Below, piece after piece: positions 41,401 to 49,360 of a stretch of DNA of 64,000 nucleotides. The position numbers and the translations under genes were made by a program. The notes beneath the pieces were generated by a model that was given only the letters and a program-made list of their open reading frames with translations, did not search any database and was not told the DNA's origin. The stretch comes from an uncultured Lachnospiraceae bacterium (GTDB taxonomy: Bacteria > Bacillota > Clostridia > Lachnospirales > Lachnospiraceae), in the NCBI GenBank assembly GCA_902783375.1, contig CACZQN010000057.1:1-64000 (forward strand). The letters run 5' to 3'. Numbering within the stretch: the first letter of the stretch is position 1; each line of letters begins with the position of its first letter.

Positions 41401-44361
41401 TATGTCGACGGAGAACTGATCATTGATCTGGGCGGTGTCCATGACGCGCTTCCGGGATCGGTCAACTACAGAACCGGTGAGGTGATCGTCAACAAAAAGA
41501 CGACAACATTAAAGGATCTGTTCTACCAGAACTATCTCAGCCGTGGTCATAGCGCGGCTGAGGCAGAGGCTTATGTGAACGAGATCTTCGTGGAGAAAGA
41601 CGGTCGGTGGATCTTTAAGGATTACACAACGCATACCATGAAGATTTTCTATCTGGAACGCGGTGCCGGTGCATCCAATCTTCATATGCGGTTTAACCTG
41701 GCATCCATCAAACCGGGAACGGTTGAACTAAGCAAAGCGCTTGGTGGTGTGGATCATTCAGAAACAATCCTGGCTGAGTTTCCGTATCAGATTCTCTATA
41801 AAAAGCAGGGAGATGAACAGGAATACCGCCTGACCAACAGCCTGCCGCATGATGCGGGATATAACACGGATTATGTAACCTATAAGGGAACCAAAACACC
41901 TGTGCCATTTTTCAAAGAAATCACCGCCGGGGGTATTTCATACAGCGATGTATTCATGCTGAATCCGGATGAGACGGCAGTGATCTCTTTTCCGGAGGAG
42001 GTTGCTTCTTATCGCATCGTGGAATGTGGCGTGAACACAGATGTGTATTCCGAAGTTGCAGTAAATGGGCAGGAACTGTCCGGTGTATCCGGGACAGGGT
42101 ATCCGGAAAACAGAAAAGATTACAGTACTTCGGAAGCATCGACAGCCGAAAGAGCCCGGGTTGTCTATACGAATACGGTCAATCCGGACGCGCTGCGTAC
42201 AATGAAGATTCAGAAGAAAGTCTTCCGGGAAGATGGGAAAACGGAGATACCGGTGGATGAAGACGATGCGACGTTTAACTTCCGCTTGTATATGAGCACG
42301 GAGTACGAGGACCTGCATGAAGCGAGGCTCCATACTTATCATGTCAGAGATGCTGCCGGAAATTACTGCAGATGGAATCCAGAACGGCAGAAGTTTGAGT
42401 CGCTTGGAAAGACGGATTATGGCGCATTGTCACCGGAGGAGAGGGAAGCGGCATGCTTCCATACATCGAACTTTGGTGCGATCTCCAAGATTCCGAATCA
42501 ATACACGGTAGAACTCAGAGACGTGCTGGCAGGTACCAGGTTCAAAGTGGTGGAGCGCCCTGCTGAGATCCCGGATGGATACTCGTTCCAGAAGTATGTG
42601 TATTCCGTGGAAGGATATCAGGGAAATACAACGGATGCCGCAGCCGGGCTTGAAGATATGGTCATGGCAAAAGTGGATCCGACGGTTACCGTCTGTAATC
42701 TGAAGGGGTGGGGACTGCGCGTATATAAGAAATGGAATGACGCGGATTTCATGCAAAACCGTGCAGATACGTATTTTGCGGTATTTACGGGAGAATCTGA
42801 GGAGAATCTGCAGTTGGTGCCGGGGACGGTCAGAAAGCTTTCTTATACGGGGGATACACTGTACTGGTATTTCCTGCCGCTGCCGGTTGATGTTCCGTTC
42901 GAACAGTATCAGATCCGGGAGGTCACCGTATCGAACCCGGAATCCGAAATCGGTGAAGATGGAACCATGATCGATCCTGGCGAAGTTCTCCCGATCGCAG
43001 AGGGAGGTGCCCTGAATCTGGCGGGAAGACAGAAAGGAGAGACGCAGGAGAATACTTTTGCATATACAGTGCACTATGAAGTGGGCAGCGTGACGAGTGG
43101 TTCCAATGTAAAAGTAGATACTGTTAAGAACAACAGACCGGGTGTCCTGATCAAAAAACAGGACTGGACCGGGAACGCCCTGTCCGGTGCGGCGATTACG
43201 CTGAAGGATAGCAATGGAAATCTGATCGGAGTCTATACTTCAGATGATGATGGCATTTTCGCAGAAGCATTTTTCAGTGAGGGAGTTCCCTATACGTTAA
43301 CAGAGACCGAATCACCGAAGCATTATCTGGGCCTGAAAGAACCGTTATCGCTGACTTCCCATCAGGGGAACATCACGATCGAAAGCGGGGCGGCTGATCA
43401 GGGATCCTTTATACAGAAACAGGCATCCGATGGAGAGAACGTGATCATCATCAAAAACCGTCCTTATCGGTTTGCGGCGGTCAAACGGAATCTCTCGAGC
43501 GGCTGGCCGATTGCGGGCGTGAAGTTTGCACTCCATAAACAGTATTCTGTGAATGGCGTCATCCAGATCAGTCCGACACCGATGGTCGGGTATGAGGAAC
43601 TGATCTCCGCTGCGGATGGGACGATCCCGAAAATCGATCACAGTCTCGCGCCGGGAACCTATGAATTGCGGGAAGTAGAACCACAGGAAGGGTATAAAAA
43701 GATATCGGGTTATATCCATTTCACAATCAGCGATACTGGATATATTGAACTGGGTTCGCACCCGGATCAGGTGACCCTGAAGAAGTCTGAGGCACAGAAC
43801 GGGGAGATCGCTTACACACTGGAGATCTGCAACGAGCAGATCGTTCAGGCAAAGGTCTCGTTCAAGAAGGTGGATATCGCCAATCCGCAACAGTCAGCGC
43901 TTAAAGGTGCAGTGTTCAATCTGTATCCGGTCGAGCTGGAAGACGGAGTGGAGAAGTGTAAAGAAGAGGCCCTGTATGAAGGACTGATCTCCGGAACCGA
44001 TGGCATGCTTGCCGATTCATCGGGGAACATGGTATTTGAACTGCCGACGGGTAAGTACCATCTGAAAGAGACGAAGGCGCCGGAAAACTACGATCTGAAA
44101 GCGGATCCGATCGTGATTGTTGTGACGGCGGATGCAGTCAGCTATGATGAAGGAACGGCGTTGTCTGCCGGCAATGCCGGAAGAACATACGATGCAGATA
44201 CGAAGGTCTATACGCTGAAGATCTCTAATTCGATGGGTGTATCGCTGCCATCGACAGGCGGAAACGGGACATTCCGGTATTATCTGCTGGCCGGTGTGCT
44301 GTTTTTACTGGCAGGTGTTCTGATCGTGATGAAAAAGAAACTGCAGGTAAAGCAGTGCTGA
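38479..44361 (+). CDS. Giant LPSTG-anchored protein with fibro-slime and SpaA-type domains
   Basis: A 1960-residue wall protein. ATG 38479 follows GAGGGGG; a TTG at 38461 in the same frame is less likely. The N-terminus (RRFIEINRR, then YALILPAITLE) matches the first giant protein. One copy of their shared module lies at ~91-180. A fibro-slime/PA14-like domain surrounds residue ~965 (DDDFWLYVDGELIIDLGGVHD). Several SpaA/Cna_B-type domains follow (SGAAITLKDSNGNLIG; IAGVKFALHKQ; KGAVFNLYPVE; each ending in an E-box such as YHLKETKAPENYD). LPSTGG begins at 1923, then a helix and KKKLQVKQC. Probably the tip adhesin or a second, ligand-binding fibre end. A terminator follows. Confidence 0.93.
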   Translation: MRLVELIRRFIEINRRSTTMRRFTALLAAVAVFVTTYALILPAITLEKMASEEMPGMELEENGEEDADIDSFMIPNATGAAMTLTASVRTVSGSAITVSVDCGEDAGIPADARLDVQEITEGSATYTDYCSLIEEQGVDGDGTPMQFASICLLDLSILQNGTEIEPAAPVSVSMVLHDEQLSEDGYAIVHFYENTVERISATMLVEEGAVRNDRMLLKRSAPVKMDPEMQTRISFMADHFSAYAIVNEPYVIIPSNWEKIQTMEELAEKAADGLYIGTIGGFYLTNTTAIGTKDAKTTGIVKTVPAREYPSASASPYYFERVEGQDDQYYVYCLDAENQKQYVRNTGDANLYLTQDEELRTAFHVQVDNQARFRLNHGNRYWNMWNGVNGNHIAAWTEAADNNNYFYIWSGSFQDLYSLDGKTYGLMLWSDGTIGKALMHTTGDGTLDALPLTVMAKSGDNGDKLFVPDSSDITMWTFEWVNDDYYRMSAVIDGIRYYLKVDQGQISLVTGKQESSPVQVIPGTKENVGKLCLKYGGMTLVYGGIDAGFGFSTSGTPGSEWLTCVETSELSADYFMTYEAEKVSVSDTRVTNGTRIIVYTRVWNETTKKYEFYAVDHDGSLVRCFETGDLIEWVGRRLNSLLWNFVEYYWENPENPDERTPNYYYELYNEFSEKYIAPQVSDGQILSDDTIGINLNGRRDGRYYSRIIAWDDLNYSYVGLRADKESGHIISCPLSEADDFYFAIVHDIPADDTLGIVNTVDHTQYGITMRMVNFPERAAMTSFLGSDNGYKHGNTESGLLSTKLSENGYPDTKADTGGNPPNNLAAWFTGAGVKTVNHLFIESTYKESGYFEFNSVENFAHLDLVSNDFVVYNEIGTTDKQSGQFYTHGQFFPYNDLVAGHFSVQKNLTDSLGNPLPESDPRKYEQLYQIQNPTDPDYYLGMEVEAAFTQTPDGLDDWGHDIIYEFTGDDDFWLYVDGELIIDLGGVHDALPGSVNYRTGEVIVNKKTTTLKDLFYQNYLSRGHSAAEAEAYVNEIFVEKDGRWIFKDYTTHTMKIFYLERGAGASNLHMRFNLASIKPGTVELSKALGGVDHSETILAEFPYQILYKKQGDEQEYRLTNSLPHDAGYNTDYVTYKGTKTPVPFFKEITAGGISYSDVFMLNPDETAVISFPEEVASYRIVECGVNTDVYSEVAVNGQELSGVSGTGYPENRKDYSTSEASTAERARVVYTNTVNPDALRTMKIQKKVFREDGKTEIPVDEDDATFNFRLYMSTEYEDLHEARLHTYHVRDAAGNYCRWNPERQKFESLGKTDYGALSPEEREAACFHTSNFGAISKIPNQYTVELRDVLAGTRFKVVERPAEIPDGYSFQKYVYSVEGYQGNTTDAAAGLEDMVMAKVDPTVTVCNLKGWGLRVYKKWNDADFMQNRADTYFAVFTGESEENLQLVPGTVRKLSYTGDTLYWYFLPLPVDVPFEQYQIREVTVSNPESEIGEDGTMIDPGEVLPIAEGGALNLAGRQKGETQENTFAYTVHYEVGSVTSGSNVKVDTVKNNRPGVLIKKQDWTGNALSGAAITLKDSNGNLIGVYTSDDDGIFAEAFFSEGVPYTLTETESPKHYLGLKEPLSLTSHQGNITIESGAADQGSFIQKQASDGENVIIIKNRPYRFAAVKRNLSSGWPIAGVKFALHKQYSVNGVIQISPTPMVGYEELISAADGTIPKIDHSLAPGTYELREVEPQEGYKKISGYIHFTISDTGYIELGSHPDQVTLKKSEAQNGEIAYTLEICNEQIVQAKVSFKKVDIANPQQSALKGAVFNLYPVELEDGVEKCKEEALYEGLISGTDGMLADSSGNMVFELPTGKYHLKETKAPENYDLKADPIVIVVTADAVSYDEGTALSAGNAGRTYDADTKVYTLKISNSMGVSLPSTGGNGTFRYYLLAGVLFLLAGVLIVMKKKLQVKQC

Positions 44362-44366
44362 ACGTG

Positions 44367-44400
44367 GAGGTCAGCCCGGAGATGGGCTGGCCTCTTTTTT
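44367..44400 (+). terminator. Terminator of pilus locus
   Basis: GAGGTCAGCCC/GGGCTGGCCTC (one G-U pair) followed by TTTTTT. Confidence 0.9.
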
Positions 44401-44411
44401 GAGAATACGGA

Positions 44412-44440
44412 TTGTCAGCGACGGACAAGAGGAGTACAAT
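44412..44440 (+). promoter_or_regulatory. Promoter of alpha/beta hydrolase gene
   Basis: TTGTCA (44412-44417), 17 bp, TACAAT (44435-44440). Confidence 0.6.
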
Positions 44441-44497
44441 CGGTTTGTGACAAAATTACAGTCTGAACAAGGAACTGTATAAAGGAGGGTTTACAGA

Positions 44498-45553
44498 ATG
44501 GCTGGTTTTGATGATCTGAACGAATTCATGAAGCGGATGGAGCCGGTGCGGAAGGTATTCGGACCGGTGAAGGCGAAGGCAATCCCGATCTGGGAGGATG
44601 CGATCTGCTACGATATGGATGAGGTGATTGCGCTCGGAAAACTCGGCAATGCGATCGAGTTCAGCGCATTTACCGGGGAGGAGATCGATCTCGAGGCGAA
44701 GACCGCGGAGTTCGCGGAGAAGTTAGCGAAGATCCACCGGAAGGCGGATGCACCGGAGAAGATCTGGCTGTGGCCGGAAGGCGTGCTGCCGACCATCACG
44801 GAGTATACAGACAACAGCAATCACCGCTTCAATCATGATCCGGATTTTGTGCCGTACATGTATGAGGTGCTGGTGCCGGAGGACGTGACACCGGTCGGCG
44901 CTGTTGTCGTGTGTGCGGGCGGCGATCACGGGGATGCGACCCTCAAGGAAGGCTACCAGGTCGCATTTGACCTGCGCGACATGGGATACCAGTGCTTTGT
45001 TCTGCTGAACCGGACGAACCACAGCCCGTGGACGAATAAGGAAGCCGGTGTGGACGCAGCCCGTGCGATCCGCTATGTCAGGGCACATGCGGCGCAGTAC
45101 AGAGTACCGGAGAATCATGTTGCATTTGCAGGTTTCTCGAACGGCGGACTGACCGGCGAGGGTTGCATCGAGTGGTATTCGGGCGAGCAGAAAGTCGCTG
45201 ATATCTTTGCCGGATATCAGGCGGATGAACTGGATGCCTATAACGGCGCACCGGATGCGTTCCTCTGCGTCTATGGGCCGCGGTTTGACGGCGGTGACTT
45301 TGACTGGAACGGTGTCGTCTATCCGCCGACCTTCTTTGCAGTGGGCAGGGAGGACAACGCGATGAAGAACCTGCACTATGTCTACCCGGATCTGCTGGCA
45401 CACGGCGTAGAACTGGAAGTGCACACCTTTGCCGGCGTCCCGCACGGACAGGCCGGTGTGAAGGCATATGACGGCTGCGTCAAGTATCCGAACTTCGAGC
45501 TCTGGGAAGTTCTGGCGGATGCATTTATGAAGGATGTCTACGCGAAACAGTAA
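44498..45553 (+). CDS. Alpha/beta-hydrolase family esterase-like protein
   Basis: A 351-residue cytoplasmic protein. The hydrolase core starts at ~residue 120 with YEVLVPEDVTPVGAVVVCAGGDH. The nucleophile elbow is GFSNGG with Ser214, and the late catalytic His is probably in FAGVPHGQAG near 308. About 110 N-terminal residues precede the fold and are helical. Xylanase- and esterase-type AXE proteins of gut Clostridia have a similar plan, but the substrate cannot be named. AAGGAGGG lies before the ATG. Monocistronic between promoter and terminator. Confidence 0.8.
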   Translation: MAGFDDLNEFMKRMEPVRKVFGPVKAKAIPIWEDAICYDMDEVIALGKLGNAIEFSAFTGEEIDLEAKTAEFAEKLAKIHRKADAPEKIWLWPEGVLPTITEYTDNSNHRFNHDPDFVPYMYEVLVPEDVTPVGAVVVCAGGDHGDATLKEGYQVAFDLRDMGYQCFVLLNRTNHSPWTNKEAGVDAARAIRYVRAHAAQYRVPENHVAFAGFSNGGLTGEGCIEWYSGEQKVADIFAGYQADELDAYNGAPDAFLCVYGPRFDGGDFDWNGVVYPPTFFAVGREDNAMKNLHYVYPDLLAHGVELEVHTFAGVPHGQAGVKAYDGCVKYPNFELWEVLADAFMKDVYAKQ

Positions 45554-45575
45554 GACCGATTACAATTGATATGAA

Positions 45576-45602
45576 CCGCACCCCGCCCGGGGTGCGGTTT
45601 TA
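45576..45602 (+). terminator. Terminator after hydrolase gene
   Basis: CCGCACCCCG/CGGGGTGCGG, perfect 10-bp stem with a two-base loop (9 bp in practice), followed by TTTTATT. It lies between convergent genes and may weakly serve the minus strand too. Confidence 0.85.
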
Positions 45603-45652
45603 TTGCCTTCCGATCTCCGGCGATACGCTGCGGGCGATCAGAGAAGGATTCT

Positions 45653-46855
45653 TTACTCCGCGTTAAATACATACTTGTCGAGCCGCTCGAAAGCTTCCTT
45701 TACCAGCGAGAACGGCAGAGCAAGATTCATGCGGATGTGGCACGGTCCGTGGAAGGCGCGTCCATCCTGCCAGAGAATGCCGTATTCCTGACCGCGTTTC
45801 TGGAGTTCGCCGATGTCCACACCGTGTTTCTCGCACCAGCCGGTGCAGTCGATGAAGAGCATGTAGGTGCCCTGCGGACGGCTGACGGTGACGCCTTCAA
45901 AGTGCTCTGCGATGTAGTTGCAGGCGTAGTTGATATTGTTCGTCAGGACCTGGCAGAGTTCATCGACCCACACATGGCCCTCCGGCTTGTAGGCGCCGAT
46001 CAGGGCATACATGGAGAGAACATTCATGGAATTATAGTGGGAGAGAGAGGCCTCTTTCTTCATGCGGTCATGGAGCCAGTCATTGTAGACGATGTGGTAG
46101 GAACCGACCAGACCGGCGAGGTTGAAGGTCTTCGACGGTGCATAGAATGCAGCTGTACGCATTCTGGCGTCTTCGGACACGGACTGGGTCGGGATATGCT
46201 CATGGTCCCCGAGAATCAGATCGGACCAGATCTCATCGGAGATGACATAGACGTCGTATTTCTTGTAGAGTTCCATCGCCTTTTCGATCTCCCATCTCTC
46301 CCAGACACGGCCGCACGGATTGTGCGGAGAGCAGAAGACTGCGGCATGGATGTGCTGCTCTTTCAGCTTCTTCTCCATATCCTCAAAGTCCATGCGCCAG
46401 ATGCCGTTCTCGTCGAGATGGAGCGGGGACAGGACCATGTCGTAGCCGTTGTTCCCGAGCGCACCGGTGAAACCGATGTAGGTCGGTGTGTGCAGAAGGA
46501 CCTTGTCGCCCTTCGAGCAGACGACGTTCAGTGCGGTGATGACACCACCGAGCACGCCATTCTCGTAGCCGATATGCTTCGCCTCAAGGCCGGTCACACC
46601 GTGTCTGGTTTTCTGCCAGTCGATAATCGCATCGAAGTATTCCTTACGCGGTGCAAAGTAGCCATATGCCGGGTGGTTCGTGCGGCCGATGATGGCCTCC
46701 GGGATCGTCGGAACGGTGCGGAAATTCATGTCAGCGACCCACATCGGGATCGTGTCAAAGCCTTCTTTGGTTTCTGCGAACATTCCGGGAGCCGGATCGA
46801 CGGCGATGGAGTCCATCCCGTGGCGCGGGAGCAATGTCTCAAAATCATATTTCAT
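45653..46855 (-). CDS. PatB/MalY-type PLP-dependent C-S lyase or aminotransferase
   Basis: A 400-residue fold-type I PLP enzyme. Lys242 in APSKTFNLAG binds PLP. PMWVADMNF near residue 33, SPHNPCGRVW near 172 and the C-terminal RMNLALPFSLVKEAF are typical of the MalY/PatB group, which cleaves cystathionine or cysteine conjugates. The start MKYDFETLLPRHG at 46855 has GAGGGAAA upstream; an extended frame to 46987 runs into the promoter region. It may complement MetY in sulfur amino acid metabolism (cystathionine beta-lyase activity), but the two are not linked. Divergent from the NUDIX gene. Confidence 0.92.
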   Translation of the reverse strand: MKYDFETLLPRHGMDSIAVDPAPGMFAETKEGFDTIPMWVADMNFRTVPTIPEAIIGRTNHPAYGYFAPRKEYFDAIIDWQKTRHGVTGLEAKHIGYENGVLGGVITALNVVCSKGDKVLLHTPTYIGFTGALGNNGYDMVLSPLHLDENGIWRMDFEDMEKKLKEQHIHAAVFCSPHNPCGRVWERWEIEKAMELYKKYDVYVISDEIWSDLILGDHEHIPTQSVSEDARMRTAAFYAPSKTFNLAGLVGSYHIVYNDWLHDRMKKEASLSHYNSMNVLSMYALIGAYKPEGHVWVDELCQVLTNNINYACNYIAEHFEGVTVSRPQGTYMLFIDCTGWCEKHGVDIGELQKRGQEYGILWQDGRAFHGPCHIRMNLALPFSLVKEAFERLDKYVFNAE

Positions 46856-46898
46856 GGCAATTTCCCTCTCTTTTTTCTTTAAAAACAGGTGACATTGT

Positions 46899-46966
46899 AC
46901 TATACTGAAACGGGCAGCAGTGCGGATGCAGAATTCCGGATTTCTGCTGCCAGAGTCCAGTATAGC
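46899..46966. promoter_or_regulatory. Nested inverted repeat between divergent genes
   Basis: Outer arms CTATACTG (46900-46907) and CAGTATAG (46958-46965) and inner arms GGCAGCAG (46913-46920) and CTGCTGCC (46944-46951) are perfect inverted repeats. The left outer arm carries a -10-like TATAGT for the minus-strand gene and the right arm a TATAGC for the plus-strand gene; -35 boxes are not convincing. It could be a shared operator or a long RNA hairpin. Confidence 0.5.
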
Positions 46967-47050
46967 ACATTCGTGTGGAATTATCATCAGAATTGCTTAT
47001 TATTTTTCACTTTTTATCCGCTGGCTGAAGCAGATACAGGAGGATTTTTC

Positions 47051-47662
47051 ATGGCAGACATCATCGGCGTGATCAAGCAGACGGCAAATAAGTTTCTGAA
47101 TATGTACGAACTGGAAACCGTGCACAAGAGCGGGATTCACGGGAAATATTTTCTTGCTTCCAGAAAGAAGAGCATCGAAGAACTGAAACTGGTATCCGGG
47201 AAGAATGAGCCGGACGGTGTGGCGATCTACGCACTCTACGGGGAGAAGCATGACCAGGTGGTGCTGGTGCACCAGTACCGCTATCCGATCGGCCGCTATG
47301 TCTATGAATTCCCGGCCGGGCTGGTGGAGAACGGGGAGGATTACCATGAGGCGGCGATCCGGGAACTGTTTGAGGAGACCGGTCTGACCCTGCATCCGAT
47401 CGATGCGCCGAAGGGCTATGAGAAGGGCCTTTTCACGACAGTCGGCATGACGGACGAGTCCTGCGCGACGGTATTCGGATACTGTGAGGGAACACTGACG
47501 ACCAGTCATCTGGAGGAGAGCGAGGAGCTGGAGATCGTCCTGGTGGACCGTGAGGAGGCAAAGCGGATTCTGGCGGAAGAGGAAGTTGCACTGCAGTGCG
47601 GCTATATGCTGATGCACTTTATCGCAGACGAGGAACCGTTCCGGTTCTTAGAGAAAGCCTGA
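47051..47662 (+). CDS. NUDIX hydrolase, ADP-ribose pyrophosphatase-like
   Basis: A 203-residue enzyme. The Nudix box GLVENGEDYHEAAIRELFEE continues TGL (residues ~89-111) and matches GX5EX7REUXEEXGU. Upstream YRYPIGRYVYEFPAG is characteristic of the ADP-ribose pyrophosphatase subgroup (NudF-like), which hydrolyses ADP-ribose and related sugars to AMP. The start at 47051 has CAGGAGGA upstream; a frame reaching back to 46889 crosses the divergent promoter region and is rejected. Confidence 0.92.
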   Translation: MADIIGVIKQTANKFLNMYELETVHKSGIHGKYFLASRKKSIEELKLVSGKNEPDGVAIYALYGEKHDQVVLVHQYRYPIGRYVYEFPAGLVENGEDYHEAAIRELFEETGLTLHPIDAPKGYEKGLFTTVGMTDESCATVFGYCEGTLTTSHLEESEELEIVLVDREEAKRILAEEEVALQCGYMLMHFIADEEPFRFLEKA

Positions 47663-47695
47663 GCATGGGACGCCGGACCTCCCAAAAACTTTCAG

Positions 47696-47724
47696 TTGTG
47701 CTTTCAGGGCAGATCGGGTATAAT
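47696..47724 (+). promoter_or_regulatory. Promoter of c-di-AMP/wall-polymer operon
   Basis: TTGTGC (47696-47701), 17 bp, TATAAT (47719-47724). It is the only good promoter seen before the long run of genes from 47817 to 59484. Confidence 0.6.
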
Positions 47725-47816
47725 ACATTATCTATGGGTTTCTGTCCATGTGCGGGCGGAGACCTGACAGGAAGACCAGAAGAGTAATTGTAACTGTCAA
47801 GGTTTAGGAAAAGCGT

Positions 47817-48233
47817 ATGTTAAATCAGAAAAAGATTCGTCTGATGACGCGGATGGCCATATTCGAAAAGTCGAAAGAGGGAAAGGATGCCTTCAGGATC
47901 ACGGGATTCTTTCGCTCTGATTATCTGCGTCTGGAACTGATTAAGACGATCAGCTGTATCACCATCGGCTATCTGCTGCTGGTCGGGATGGTGGTTCTTT
48001 ACAACATGGAATACCTGCTTCTGCACGCGGTGGAGCTGAACTACCGGGCGCTGCTAATCCGGATTATCGGGGTGTACCTGGTGATTCTGATTGTTTATGT
48101 GGCGGGTTCTTTTGTCGGGTACACGTATGCATATCAGCGGAGGAGAAAGTTGCTGAACCGGTATCAGAAGTCGCTCAGATCTCTTGAGAAGATCTACAGG
48201 CAGGAGGATCAGGAAAGGAAGGAACAGGCATGA
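47817..48233 (+). CDS. Small membrane protein upstream of cdaA
   Basis: A 138-residue protein with a basic N-terminus, two hydrophobic segments (~residues 45-65 and 85-108), and a charged C-terminal helix rich in Arg/Lys/Glu (RRRKLLNRYQKSLRSLEKIYRQ) that could form a coiled coil. Family unrecognised. Its stop overlaps the next start by 4 bp (ATGA), so it is coupled to the other membrane gene and to cdaA. It may be an operon-specific envelope factor; function unknown. Confidence 0.7.
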   Translation: MLNQKKIRLMTRMAIFEKSKEGKDAFRITGFFRSDYLRLELIKTISCITIGYLLLVGMVVLYNMEYLLLHAVELNYRALLIRIIGVYLVILIVYVAGSFVGYTYAYQRRRKLLNRYQKSLRSLEKIYRQEDQERKEQA

Positions 48234-49360
48234 CGGTACTGTTTGTGATCCGTGATAAGATTAAAGCCATCTACGGAAAGACATCGATGGTGATCATGCC
48301 GATCATCCGTTTCCTGGTGGCCTATATTGCATTTAACTATATCAATGGACAGATCGGATATGATACAAGGCTGCTGCAGCTGCCGGTGGTCGTCGTGCTC
48401 GCGGCGATTTCGGCCCTGCTGCCAAGCTATGTGACGGTCCTGATCGCGGCGGTCATGACGGTCCTGCATATCTTTGCGGCGGCGCCGCTGCTGTCGCTGA
48501 TTTTCCTGCTGCTGCTGGCCGTGCTGTATTTCTTCATGGCGCGGTTCGCATCGCGGTATGCACTTGTGGTCCTGTTCATGCCGATCCTGGCACACTATAA
48601 CCTGCTGCCGTTGGCACCGCTGGTTCTAGGCCTCATTGCTTCACCGACGGCAGTCTTTGCGGTGATCCCGGGCGTCATGCTGATCACCATTGCCAGGGCA
48701 ATCAAGGATGCGATTCTCATGTCGACCTCGTCCATGGCCCTGCAGGATCTGCTGCCGCTGTATGTCTATATTGTCAAGCAGCTGACCAGCGACCGGGATA
48801 TGATGCTGATGATCATCGTCAGTGTCTGTGTCCTGCTTGCAACCTGGGCGATCAGACGGATCCGGATGCCGCACGTCATCCTGATCAGCGTCCTCACCGG
48901 CATGGTGATGAACATCGCACTGTCGATCGTGGGGAATACCGTGATGGGGCTGACCTGGGATACCAGGACCGTGGTGATCGGAACCATCATCTCCGGTATC
49001 ATCGCGCTGGTGATCCAGTTCTTCCGGTACCTGCTCGATTATTCGACGGTGGAGCATGTTCAGTTCGAGGATGACGATTACTACTACTATGTGACCGCGG
49101 TTCCGAAGCTGAAGGTGACCTCGCCGGAGAAGAGCGTCGTGAAGATCACCGAGGCACCGGAGGAGGAAGAGGAGCCGGAAGACGAGAAAGATCAGCCGGA
49201 TCCTGCCCTGGTGGAAGCGATCGCGGCAGCGGAGGAGGAAGCAGCTGCGGATGCGGAGGAACTGACTGCGGCAGAGCAGTATGTGAATGAGAAAGAACTG
49301 GAAGCAAGGTATCTGGCTGGTGAGGAGATAGAAACGGAAGAATCGGATGGAAGTCATTAA
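48230..49360 (+). CDS. Polytopic membrane protein with acidic tail, upstream of cdaA
   Basis: A 376-residue protein with about eight hydrophobic segments in the first ~275 residues. An aromatic stretch DDDYYYYVTAVPKLKV near 285 is followed by a long acidic, Ala/Glu-rich cytoplasmic tail (~300-376). The stop lies inside cdaA (14-bp overlap), so translation is coupled. I recall similar genes directly before cdaA in Lachnospiraceae, but no function is known to me. The position suggests a membrane partner or regulator of the cyclase. Confidence 0.75.
   Translation: MTVLFVIRDKIKAIYGKTSMVIMPIIRFLVAYIAFNYINGQIGYDTRLLQLPVVVVLAAISALLPSYVTVLIAAVMTVLHIFAAAPLLSLIFLLLLAVLYFFMARFASRYALVVLFMPILAHYNLLPLAPLVLGLIASPTAVFAVIPGVMLITIARAIKDAILMSTSSMALQDLLPLYVYIVKQLTSDRDMMLMIIVSVCVLLATWAIRRIRMPHVILISVLTGMVMNIALSIVGNTVMGLTWDTRTVVIGTIISGIIALVIQFFRYLLDYSTVEHVQFEDDDYYYYVTAVPKLKVTSPEKSVVKITEAPEEEEEPEDEKDQPDPALVEAIAAAEEEAAADAEELTAAEQYVNEKELEARYLAGEEIETEESDGSH

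Noticed and set aside
45737-46882. Plus-strand frame opposite the PatB-type gene
   Set aside because: The minus strand encodes a complete PLP enzyme with its active-site lysine; the plus product is an antisense artefact.
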